A stretch of 15,753 nucleotides of DNA. Source: Bacillota bacterium. Its GTDB lineage: Bacteria; Bacillota; Clostridia; Oscillospirales; Acutalibacteraceae. The notes beneath the pieces are model-generated. The model worked only from the letters and a program-made list of their open reading frames with translations. It was not told the origin of the DNA and did no database searches. Below, in pieces: positions 1 through 5,363 of the stretch (positions within the stretch are counted from its first letter, which is position 1; every line of letters begins with the position of its first letter). Location of the stretch: the NCBI GenBank assembly GCA_023391275.1, contig JAEWBE010000128.1, forward strand, positions 1 to 15,753, in the 5' to 3' direction. The position numbers and the translations under genes were made by a program.

Positions 1-214
1 CTCAAACGAATGATTAAGTGCTTAGGATAACCTCCAAGGCGCTATTTTTTTGCCTGTCCCATTACCTTTTTGTGTTTTCATCCCAGATGACGGGGTTTGT
101 CAACACCTCGAACTTGGCCCGAAGTGACTTCTATATACAAAAACGCCGCCCATATAGTCCATTTGGGCAATGCAATATGACTCTAGTTATAAATTAAAAC
201 CGAAATATAAAGAG
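1..214. other. Left-edge non-coding stretch
   Basis: I see no supportable gene here. A 36-codon open frame starts at 87 (plus) but has no ribosome binding site. On the minus strand a short frame starting at 81 reads MKTQKGNGTGKKIAPWRLS and stops; it also lacks a convincing signal. A weak GCCCA/TGGGC hairpin lies near 151-171. It could be the end of a neighbouring element outside the window, but nothing identifies it. Confidence 0.4.
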
Positions 215-243
215 TAGTCAAAATTAACATTAGATAGTATAAT
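215..243 (+). promoter_or_regulatory. Promoter of the DUF2971 operon
   Basis: A perfect -10 box TATAAT (238-243) sits 17 bases after TAGTCA (215-220), which matches TTGACA at four of six positions. It lies 36 bases before the start codon at 279, in very AT-rich DNA. The GAGGTGAT ribosome binding site at 263-270 follows. No operator palindrome was seen. Confidence 0.5.
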
Positions 244-278
244 TAAAATAAATTTACTCATAGAGGTGATTGATATAA

Positions 279-1037
279 ATGATTTCTAACGGATTGACTA
301 TTTCAGACAATATGACTCCTGGTGACCATTTATACAGGTACATATCCCTATCCCGATTCATCTCATTAATGGAACATAGAAAACTCTTTCTTAGAAAAGT
401 CAAGCTTTGGGATGACCCTTGGGAAGCACCTGACGATCAGTTGCCTATTGTACGTGCAGATGGAGAACCAGTGAAAGCAGGATCTTTACTTGCAGGATCT
501 ACTGTGGGACAATGTTGGACATATGAAAACGATTCAGATGCCATGTGGAGAATATACTCTAGCGACAAACAAGGCATAATGTTAGAGACTATCGCTGATA
601 ATTTCAATCGAATTGATAATCTTAAGGACGCCGTACTTGCACGAGTGATTTATTTTAATAAGGATAACTATATAGAAAAAAGACGGGAAATCAGCGGTAA
701 CAAAAGTTATTTATTTGCTGGAGATATGGCTCTAAAAAGAGAGGCGTTTAAGCACGAAAATGAAGTGAGGCTACTTATATGTCTACAAAATTATTATAGA
801 GAATTTCAAGACATAGACGTATGGGAAATTCCATACATTGAATTTGACATTGCACCGGAAGCTTTTTTGAAGAGTATTACTTTTGATCCAAGATCAGATG
901 ATTGGTATGTAAAAACCATGATAAAATACTGTGAATCCAAGGGGCTTAAATGCCCAATAAGAAGATCGTCATTGTATCACAAGGACTTTTATGAATCAAC
1001 AAATATAGTGAGAAGATATGAGTTAGTCAAAGAATGA
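279..1037 (+). CDS. DUF2971 domain-containing protein
   Basis: A 252-aa soluble protein with the look of the DUF2971 family. The N-terminal LYRYISLSRFISLM segment (about residues 18-31) is followed by LFLRKVKLWDDPWE (36-49), the family's signature turn where a short polar/acidic 'NDPfE'-type motif occurs. A later FKHENEVRLLI (about 156-166) matches the family's conserved K..E.E.R pattern. The length is typical. The biochemical role of the family is not established; members are often found in accessory and defence-type gene neighbourhoods, which is family knowledge and not proof here. The ATG at 279 is preceded by GAGGTGAT. The next gene starts 53 bases downstream with its own strong ribosome binding site, so the two probably form an operon. 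Base composition is much AT-richer than the lysis genes or glgB, which suggests horizontal acquisition. Confidence 0.75.
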   Translation: MISNGLTISDNMTPGDHLYRYISLSRFISLMEHRKLFLRKVKLWDDPWEAPDDQLPIVRADGEPVKAGSLLAGSTVGQCWTYENDSDAMWRIYSSDKQGIMLETIADNFNRIDNLKDAVLARVIYFNKDNYIEKRREISGNKSYLFAGDMALKREAFKHENEVRLLICLQNYYREFQDIDVWEIPYIEFDIAPEAFLKSITFDPRSDDWYVKTMIKYCESKGLKCPIRRSSLYHKDFYESTNIVRRYELVKE

Positions 1038-1090
1038 GAATAATTAATACGTCTTCTCCTCCTTATGAGGGAAACTGATAGGAGATAAAA

Positions 1091-1711
1091 ATGTTAGAAG
1101 CAATTTCTTATAATTCCGTATTAGAAAATATCGCAGAAAGTAATATTACTGCGGATACAATAGGGATTCTGCTTGCTAGGCCAAAGTCAGAGGCGGGGAA
1201 AGATATTGCTAATACTCTCCCGTATTACCACCATCGCTCTGGCTATAGCATTAATTTCTATTTACCCGGATATGGAGCATATTGGCATGGGGTATATCCT
1301 GACGAAATCAACATTGTTAAAATCGATGGTGCTCAATGGTCATTTAGTAATCAGAAATATGTTGAGTTTATAGAAAGTTTGGAGAAAAATTCCAACTGGA
1401 AATATTCAGGGGAAAGCGAGTTATTACTTATTGAATATCGAAACTATCGTCTGGATTTTTCAAATGTATTAAGGCTCGATTTAGATGCTATGCTTAGAGA
1501 CGAAGTTATACCTTCAATAAATATTCTTTTTGAAGGCATCTTTCGAGAAGCCTCCAAGAGAAAAAGTGTAACACAAATCAGCGATATTTCCGGAGTCAAA
1601 ACGTTAGAACAAATTACTATTGATAGTGTTTTAGCAGCAATGCCAAGCTTCTTTAGCGGGATGATAAAAAAAGAGCGTCATTACTTGGTTAAGGACTATT
1701 CAAAAATTTAA
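1091..1711 (+). CDS. Hypothetical protein, second gene of the DUF2971 operon
   Basis: A 206-aa protein that I do not recognise. It is soluble, with no signal peptide or membrane helix. It is rich in aromatic residues in the first half (YYHHRSGYSINFYLPGYGAY, about residues 45-64), then a beta-like stretch (EINIVKIDGAQWSFSNQKY) and an acidic segment (ESELLLIEYRNYRLDFSNVLRLDLD, split around 115-140). The C-terminal third looks helical. The ATG is preceded by AGGAGATAAAA, a strong ribosome binding site at good spacing, which makes the start secure. It follows the DUF2971 gene by 53 bases on the same strand and shares its AT-rich composition, so the two products probably act together. No catalytic motif is evident. 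Only the existence of the gene is well supported, not a function. Confidence 0.7.
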   Translation: MLEAISYNSVLENIAESNITADTIGILLARPKSEAGKDIANTLPYYHHRSGYSINFYLPGYGAYWHGVYPDEINIVKIDGAQWSFSNQKYVEFIESLEKNSNWKYSGESELLLIEYRNYRLDFSNVLRLDLDAMLRDEVIPSINILFEGIFREASKRKSVTQISDISGVKTLEQITIDSVLAAMPSFFSGMIKKERHYLVKDYSKI

Positions 1712-1776
1712 GAGCGATTTTATAGATGGGGATATGGTGCAATCGATATTCTTGAAGATAAATACTATACAGAGAA

Positions 1777-1806
1777 GCGCCACTGTATTTTTGCAGTGGC
1801 GTTGTT
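1777..1806 (+). terminator. Terminator of the DUF2971 operon
   Basis: An 8-bp perfect stem, CGCCACTG (1778-1785) with CAGTGGCG (1794-1801), closes a T-rich loop and is followed by TTGTTACTC. The T tract is weak, but the site lies 66 bases after the last gene of the operon and nothing else is encoded there. Confidence 0.55.
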
Positions 1807-1920
1807 ACTCAATCACTTTGTTCCAGACATAACTACTGTTTTAAGCAAATGATAAGCGAATAAGCCGCCTTTTTGTGGTTATGGTATTAATATTCTTCTC
1901 GCTTTCTCCGCCAGAAAGTT

Positions 1921-1960
1921 GACCCGCATGAGTGCTGAAGAACCAGTATTTATGCGGGTC
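1921..1960. repeat. 9-bp perfect inverted repeat beside the integrase remnant
   Basis: GACCCGCAT (1921-1929) is matched by ATGCGGGTC (1952-1960) with 22 bases between. On the plus strand it is followed by TTGTTATATA. It lies just beyond the 3' end of the broken integrase, where an attachment site or a terminator would be expected. The sequence does not decide between these. Confidence 0.4.
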
Positions 1961-2015
1961 TTGTTATATAATCGTTTGGAATCTTTCGGAACGTTTTGGA
2001 ACACAATGGCACATT

Positions 2016-2759
2016 TTAAGTAGGCGTTTTGGTACGCGCTATAGGCGTGGAAATAAGAACGTCGAGTTTTGACCGTGTAATCATCTTCATGTTGGCATGG
2101 CCGACGATCTGAATCGCAATGGCTTCCGGTATGTCAGTCTCCGCAAGCATACAGACATATTCATGCCGAAACTGGTGCGCTTTGTAACCTTCGGTACACC
2201 TTGGCGCAAATGCTTTTCCGCTTGTTTCCCGCGAGTGCGTCATTCCATCCTGCGCCCAAAATAATACCTACGCACGATTATACTGTGAAGCTGACAGGGG
2301 CGTTTTCCCCTGTCCTAAGAAAGTGGCCAGAGGCAGTTTATGGAGTGGCTCCAGCGCTTCACGGAGCATCTGGAGCAGCGGAATTTTACGGACCCATGCC
2401 GCAGTCTTTGCCCCATCCAATATATGGGGCTTGTTTCCGATAAGCTCGACGTGCTTCGTGATGCTGGCCAAAACTTATCGCGCGCCCGTTTCAAAGCCGG
2501 AAGGTATTACCTTTTGCGTTCCGTATTTCAGGTCGCGTACGGTATTTTCGTAGACATCGGCAACCTCGTTAAAGGTTGGGCCTTCCTCTTTTTCTGCCTT
2601 TTTATTGTTGGCTTCTAAAATAGCCGCGTCGCGTTTTTCGCACACTTTCTCCGGATCAAACGAGATGAAAAAACGCCTTTTCGCGTCTATGACTTCCGCC
2701 CTTACCCATTGACCATTGGATCGCTGAGTAAGTCCTTCCGTTAATTTTCTCTTCGCCAT
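2016..2759 (-). pseudogene. Phage tyrosine integrase, decayed
   Basis: Three stretches in one minus-strand frame together make a broken tyrosine recombinase. The first 94 codons (2759-2475) hold an N-terminal arm-binding domain (LTQRSNGQWVRAEVID, then TFNEVADVYENTVRDLKYG, start of the core-binding domain). After an in-frame TAA at 2475-2477 comes a piece of the catalytic domain (KTAAWVRKIPLLQMLREALE). After an in-frame TAG at 2268-2270 comes the box II region HQFRHEYVCML with the H-x-x-R pair, then IQIVGHANMKMI with the conserved GH. The expected catalytic tyrosine just after it is missing; the frame runs into unrelated sequence. About 248 codons remain where such integrases have around 380, so an internal deletion removed most of the core-binding domain. 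It marks the left end of the degraded prophage. It should not be active. Confidence 0.85.
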
Positions 2760-2790
2760 ATTGTACCTTCCAAAGATTGGGCATAAAAAT

Positions 2791-2815
2791 GCCCGGGATA
2801 TTGATTATTCCGGGC
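2791..2815. repeat. Hairpin upstream of the integrase remnant
   Basis: GCCCGG (2791-2796) pairs with CCGGGC (2810-2815) across a 13-base AT-rich loop. It lies 32 bases upstream of the integrase start at 2759 (minus strand) and may have been part of its leader. A minus-strand TATAAT lies further upstream, within GTATAATAC near 2837-2845. Weakly supported as a functional site. Confidence 0.3.
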
Positions 2816-2871
2816 CAAACGAGTACAATATTATTGTATTATACGTACCGTCGGCCCTCGGGTTGATGGTG

Positions 2872-2912
2872 GCCGCTCTTTCCTATTGTAAGTAGGAGAG
2901 GGCGGCTTTTTA
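2872..2912 (+). terminator. Strong plus-strand terminator without an upstream gene
   Basis: A 14-pair stem (2872-2885 with 2893-2906, three G-U pairs) with a 7-base loop is followed by TTTTTAA. It is a textbook intrinsic terminator on the plus strand, yet no plus-strand gene precedes it between 1711 and 2872. Its tail overlaps the stop codon of the convergent K+ channel gene, so it may block readthrough into that gene's antisense strand, or be left over from a deleted phage gene. Confidence 0.7.
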
Positions 2913-3677
2913 ATTGATATTTTTAAGCGCTTTTGCTATGGCTGTCAATTCAGCTAATTGCTTTTTGTCTAAAGTCCTGGAAATTTCCAATAGAGCAGAA
3001 CAATCATTACCTGAATTCTTGGGAACCTCTTGCTTACCGGTGAAATATGTCGTTATGGTGCCTGTTAACATACCAATTAAACCTATTCCAAAGATCATAA
3101 GGATTACGGCAATAATTCTACCAGCAGGAGTTACGGGAGATATGTCGCCATAGCCCACTGTAGTCGTAGTTACGATACTCCACCATAATGCATCGCCAAA
3201 TGTTTTATTTTCCAGATAGCTCATTGCAATTGAACTCGCAAGAATCAGTACACCAGCCGAATACAGAACATAAATGAAACCGTTCGTATGCAAAAATTTA
3301 TTTAGACGCTTTTTTAAGATCCCCAAGAATCCAAAAGCTCTGAGCAACCGGAAGCCTTTTGTCAATCGACTTAATCGTACGAGACGTGCGACCCGAAAAA
3401 GACGAGAAATTCTGAATATCGACAAAATCTCATTAAAAGGAAGAATTGCAATTAGATCGAAAATATCATCCTTCAAAAATTTTTTCTTATCTTTGCTGAT
3501 AGCCAAACGCGTGGCGTAATCCACCGTGAAGATGCCCCAAATAACATGATCGGCCATTTCCCAAGGAGCTGCTGATAAATTAAGTAAAGAAGAATAGTCC
3601 AAAAGAACTAGTAATACCGAAATAAATGCAAGAAAAGCAATAATTACATCATAGAAAATTTTTAGTACCTTTTTCAT
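2910..3677 (-). CDS. Voltage-gated-type potassium channel protein
   Basis: A 255-aa six-helix ion channel of the voltage-gated cation channel superfamily. Counting from the chosen start, helix S1 is about residues 4-28, then S2 and S3. The arginine-rich S4 runs from about 89 to 110 (FRISRLFRVARLVRLSRL), with positives every third residue. S5 is about 133-153. The pore has the selectivity filter TTTTVGYGD (170-178), the hallmark of K+ selectivity, and S6 is about 186-212. A short cytoplasmic tail ends in a helix (about 230-255). The product should conduct K+ across the cell membrane. The frame is open back to 3752, but the start at 3677 is preferred: it has GGGGGG seven bases upstream and begins directly before S1. 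The gene sits within the decayed prophage zone but is intact, and may be a cargo gene. Confidence 0.88.
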   Translation of the reverse strand: MKKVLKIFYDVIIAFLAFISVLLVLLDYSSLLNLSAAPWEMADHVIWGIFTVDYATRLAISKDKKKFLKDDIFDLIAILPFNEILSIFRISRLFRVARLVRLSRLTKGFRLLRAFGFLGILKKRLNKFLHTNGFIYVLYSAGVLILASSIAMSYLENKTFGDALWWSIVTTTTVGYGDISPVTPAGRIIAVILMIFGIGLIGMLTGTITTYFTGKQEVPKNSGNDCSALLEISRTLDKKQLAELTAIAKALKNIN

Positions 3678-3690
3678 TTCATAGCCCCCC

Positions 3691-3712
3691 CGATATATGC
3701 TATAATATATCG
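3691..3712. promoter_or_regulatory. 22-bp palindrome in the K+ channel leader
   Basis: CGATATAT (3691-3698) is mirrored by ATATATCG (3705-3712) with six bases between. It lies 14 to 35 bases upstream of the channel start codon and covers the most likely -10 region on the minus strand (TATATT/TATTAT). It may be an operator or a leader hairpin close to the ribosome binding site. Confidence 0.4.
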
Positions 3713-3746
3713 AAAGCTGTCTTATTCTGAGGACACTTCCATTTTG

Positions 3747-3783
3747 ATCCACATGCTGTTAACGGCGGCATGTGGATTTTTAT
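3747..3783 (+). terminator. Plus-strand terminator between channel and immA remnant
   Basis: ATCCACATG (3747-3755) pairs perfectly with CATGTGGAT (3769-3777), with a 13-base loop, followed by TTTTATTAT. No plus-strand gene precedes it nearby. On the minus strand it would form a hairpin between the immA remnant and the channel gene but has no T tract there. Confidence 0.55.
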
Positions 3784-4178
3784 TATACTGAGAATTTAAG
3801 TTGCTTTTTCATGACACCGAGTCGGTACTCGACCAGAGGCAAGAGAAGATTGAGGCATTCAGCTATTTGAGGGACCGAGTATTGAAATAATCGCGTAAGT
3901 CTTCATTTGGATAGATCAGATCAACCGCAAAGTAATTTGCCTCTTTTTCGTACTTCCCAACAGGGAATAAAGTATTTGCCTGCAAGTATGGTGTGTTTGA
4001 TTCTGGGTGCAAGATGCATGACCGGTTTCATGAGCGCAGTAAAGTGCTTTTGTTCGGGCGAAAGACTATCGTTTATATGAATCATTTGCTGCCTGCAAAA
4101 TTTATTGTAATATCCACGAATACCACCGAGCGGCTCATATAAGATAACCTGGATAGAGTTGATGAAAGTATAGACCAT
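3783..4178 (-). pseudogene. ImmA/IrrE family metallopeptidase, three frameshifts
   Basis: ImmA-type zinc peptidases cleave phage or mobile-element repressors. From an ATG at 4178 the frame reads VILYEPLGGIRGYYNKF then MIHINDSLSPEQKHFT, the classic ImmA N-terminal half. Near 4040 the frame must move by one base to continue as CAHETGH, the HExxH zinc motif. Near 4018 it shifts again to continue as LHPESNTPYLQANTLF, then YEKEANYFAVDLIYP, containing the third zinc-ligand glutamate region (EANYFA). Near 3890 a third shift leads to YSVPQIAECLNL and LVEYRLGVMKKQLKFSV, ending with TAA at 3783-3785. Each shift is explained by one missing base. The reconstructed length of about 132 residues is normal for the family. 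As written no full protein can be made. It belongs to the lost repressor region of the prophage. Confidence 0.85.
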
Positions 4179-4206
4179 TGTTTTAATATCCGCTTTCGAT
4201 AAAGTT

Positions 4207-4233
4207 GGGCGCCCATAGTGGCGTCCTTTTTTA
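4207..4233 (+). terminator. Plus-strand terminator hairpin
   Basis: GGGCGCC (4207-4213) pairs with GGCGTCC (4220-4226), one G-U pair, 6-base loop, followed by TTTTTTA. It lies upstream of the immA start on the opposite strand. No plus-strand gene leads into it. A second weaker hairpin, GCGCCC with GGGTGC followed by TTTT, lies near 4281-4308. Confidence 0.55.
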
Positions 4234-4366
4234 TGCCTAAAACGGGGTGATAACCCATGAGATACAGAAACCATCAGAGCGCCCCTAGTGTATGAGGGTG
4301 CTTTTGGGGTAGTGCATGATGCGATGGTAGCTGGAAACCATAATTTCAATAGAGAGGATTGAGATT

Positions 4367-4558
4367 ATGAGCTTAACGCAAGAAATTGTAACAAGAATTA
4401 CCATTATCGTTATAATTATTGATACCATTGCATTTTACTTACTAAAAAGGCGGATAAAAACTTTAACCTTACCCTTTGCAATCGGAATAATCGTTCTTAC
4501 AATAGTTGTTCTGCTGATTAACGTTTTATATTGTCTGCACAGACGTGGATTGCTATAA
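4367..4558 (+). CDS. Small membrane protein, two helices
   Basis: A 63-aa hydrophobic protein. Two membrane segments are clear, about residues 8-26 (VTRITIIVIIIDTIAFYLL) and 34-55 (LPFAIGIIVLTIVVLLINVLYC), separated by a short basic loop (KRRIKT), with a basic tail (HRRGLL). The positive loop suggests both ends lie outside. The ATG follows AGAGAGGATTGAGATT, with AGAGG as the ribosome binding site. It is followed within 10 bases by a terminator, so it is transcribed alone. I do not recognise the family. A holin-like role is conceivable in a prophage remnant but the lysis genes are further right, so no function is assigned. Confidence 0.6.
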   Translation: MSLTQEIVTRITIIVIIIDTIAFYLLKRRIKTLTLPFAIGIIVLTIVVLLINVLYCLHRRGLL

Positions 4559-4565
4559 ATCATCC

Positions 4566-4590
4566 GGACGACCTTCGGGCCGTCCTTTTT
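4566..4590 (+). terminator. Terminator after the small membrane protein
   Basis: GGACGACC (4566-4573) and GGCCGTCC (4578-4585) pair with one mismatch around a stable TTCG tetraloop, followed by TTTTT. It begins eight bases after the stop codon at 4558. Confidence 0.75.
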
Positions 4591-4600
4591 ATGCAGTCAG

Positions 4601-4628
4601 TAAACCGTCCTCGTTAGCCGAGGGCGGT
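4601..4628 (-). terminator. Terminator after the 54-aa minus-strand gene
   Basis: A 10-pair stem (4604-4613 with 4619-4628, one G-U pair). On the minus strand it is followed by TTACTGACT, a modest T tract. It lies 13 bases past the stop codon at 4641, and stands back to back with the plus-strand terminator at 4566-4590. Confidence 0.5.
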
Positions 4629-4640
4629 CTACTGAAAATT

Positions 4641-4805
4641 CTACTTTTCGTGCCTTACACCTTTGTAGTCGCCAGGTGTCGTCTTCTGATCCAGAATCTT
4701 ACCGGTTTTGGTGTCGATTTTAATTGGATTTCCATTTGGCGCTTTGTTTTGTACTCTGCCTTTTTCTTCGCCATGACGATACCCATTGCCTGTGTTTGTG
4801 GCCAT
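4641..4805 (-). CDS. Small hydrophilic protein, 54 aa
   Basis: A short gene with clear signals. The ATG at 4805 is preceded by AAAGGGGGCGATATCA, and a sigma-A promoter lies 24 bases further upstream. The product begins MATNTGNGYRHGEEKGRVQ and ends KTTPGDYKGVRHEK, with a central KIDTKTGKILDQK. It is highly charged, glycine-rich and without membrane segments. From memory it resembles a family of tiny proteins of the type '(M)xxNTGxGxRxGxxKxRxQ ... DTKTGKxxDxK ... KGVRKE', found widely in Gram-positive bacteria and of unknown function; a database search is needed to confirm this. It has its own promoter and terminator. It is convergent with the small membrane protein gene and divergent from the HNH remnant. 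Confidence 0.75.
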   Translation of the reverse strand: MATNTGNGYRHGEEKGRVQNKAPNGNPIKIDTKTGKILDQKTTPGDYKGVRHEK

Positions 4806-4828
4806 TGATATCGCCCCCTTTCGACAGC

Positions 4829-4856
4829 ATTATATCACAATAAAATTATTTGTTAA
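4829..4856 (-). promoter_or_regulatory. Promoter of the 54-aa gene
   Basis: On the minus strand TTAACA (4851-4856) and a perfect TATAAT (4829-4834) are separated by 16 bases. The -10 box ends 23 bases upstream of the ATG at 4805. This is a good match to a vegetative sigma-A promoter. Confidence 0.7.
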
Positions 4857-4875
4857 GATTAGCTAGGATAGCTTT

Positions 4876-5025
4876 ATGTCAAGGAATTATAAGACTTATA
4901 CTCCGGCGCAGTTGATGATCTGGATTCCTACACTGATTACACAGAATGATCTTCATGCGTTCTATATCGGCAAAGCGTGGCTTCATCTTCGGGCTGAAGC
5001 TCTGCGAGAAGCATTACGACGGTAG
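4876..5025 (+). pseudogene. HNH endonuclease, N-terminal fragment
   Basis: From an ATG at 4876 (AGGA nearby upstream) the frame reads MSRNYKTYTPAQLMIWIPTL, then ITQNDLHAFYIGKAWLHLRAEALREALRR and stops at 5023-5025. The stretch NDLHAFY..KAWLHLRAEAL matches the start of phage HNH endonucleases, where an 'FY.s..W..lR..vL..d...C..C' pattern leads into the zinc-binding and HNH motifs. Everything after about residue 45 is missing, including the CxxC pairs and the HNH core. The sequence continues directly into a piece that looks like the C-terminus of an XkdX protein in another frame, so a deletion joined two phage genes. It cannot encode an active nuclease. Confidence 0.6.
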
Positions 5026-5087
5026 CTGGAAAGCTGTCGCCGGACGAGTACAAACAGGCCACCGGGACGGATTACACAACCAAATAA
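5026..5087 (+). pseudogene. XkdX-like phage tail-region protein, C-terminal fragment
   Basis: In the third plus frame the sequence reads VAGKLSPDEYKQATGTDY followed by TTK and a stop at 5085-5087. XkdX family proteins are about 40-50 aa and end in a conserved '...V..G.lt..EY..iTG.dY' segment, so this is probably their C-terminal half. In phages xkdX lies between the tail fibre genes and the lysis cassette, which is exactly its position here, 100 bases before the HTH-like gene and endolysin. No start codon or N-terminal half remains. The left boundary is approximate because it is a deletion junction with the HNH fragment. Confidence 0.45.
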
Positions 5088-5092
5088 TCCAG

Positions 5093-5116
5093 GCCGTCCA
5101 GAGATGGGCGGCTTTT
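5093..5116 (+). terminator. Terminator after the XkdX remnant
   Basis: GCCGTCC (5093-5099) pairs with GGGCGGC (5106-5112), one G-U pair, 6-base loop, followed by TTTT. It sits five bases after the XkdX-like stop codon, as expected for the end of a tail-gene transcript. Confidence 0.65.
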
Positions 5117-5186
5117 ATCATGCCGGTTGGATTGTTAAGAGTAACAAATTGAGATCAGACAAGTACTATGAGACGAGGTGTACAGC

Positions 5187-5363
5187 ATGACCAACCAAAC
5201 GAAAAATGAGATCATCAAGGCGCTTGCCTACGGTGAGACGCAGGACCAGATCGCGCAGGACGAGGGCATCGGCATCCCCGCCGTGCAGGAAGTTCAACAG
5301 TCCTGCGCGGCGGAAATTGCCGAGGAACGTGACATGCTGAAAGGGGCGGGCTACATTGAATGA
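5187..5363 (+). CDS. Small phage HTH-like protein before the endolysin
   Basis: A 58-aa protein starting MTNQTKNEIIKALAYGETQD. The segment KNEIIKALAYGETQDQIAQDEGIGIPAVQEVQQ (split around residues 6-38) has the spacing of a helix-turn-helix of the recombinase/resolvase or sigma-70 region 4 type: a helix, AYGETQDQIA, a turn, and a recognition-like helix PAVQEVQQ. The tail EIAEERDMLKGAGYI is helical. The frame is open from a GTG at 5178, but that GTG lies inside the ribosome binding site GAGGTG, so ATG 5187 is the real start. Its last eight bases overlap the start of the lysozyme gene, indicating translational coupling. Similar tiny genes precede endolysins in Clostridia phages, as I recall; the role is unknown. 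Confidence 0.7.
   Translation: MTNQTKNEIIKALAYGETQDQIAQDEGIGIPAVQEVQQSCAAEIAEERDMLKGAGYIE

Noticed and set aside
4946..5152. 68-codon frame over the HNH/XkdX junction
   Set aside because: It uses neither the HNH nor the XkdX reading frame and lacks a ribosome binding site.
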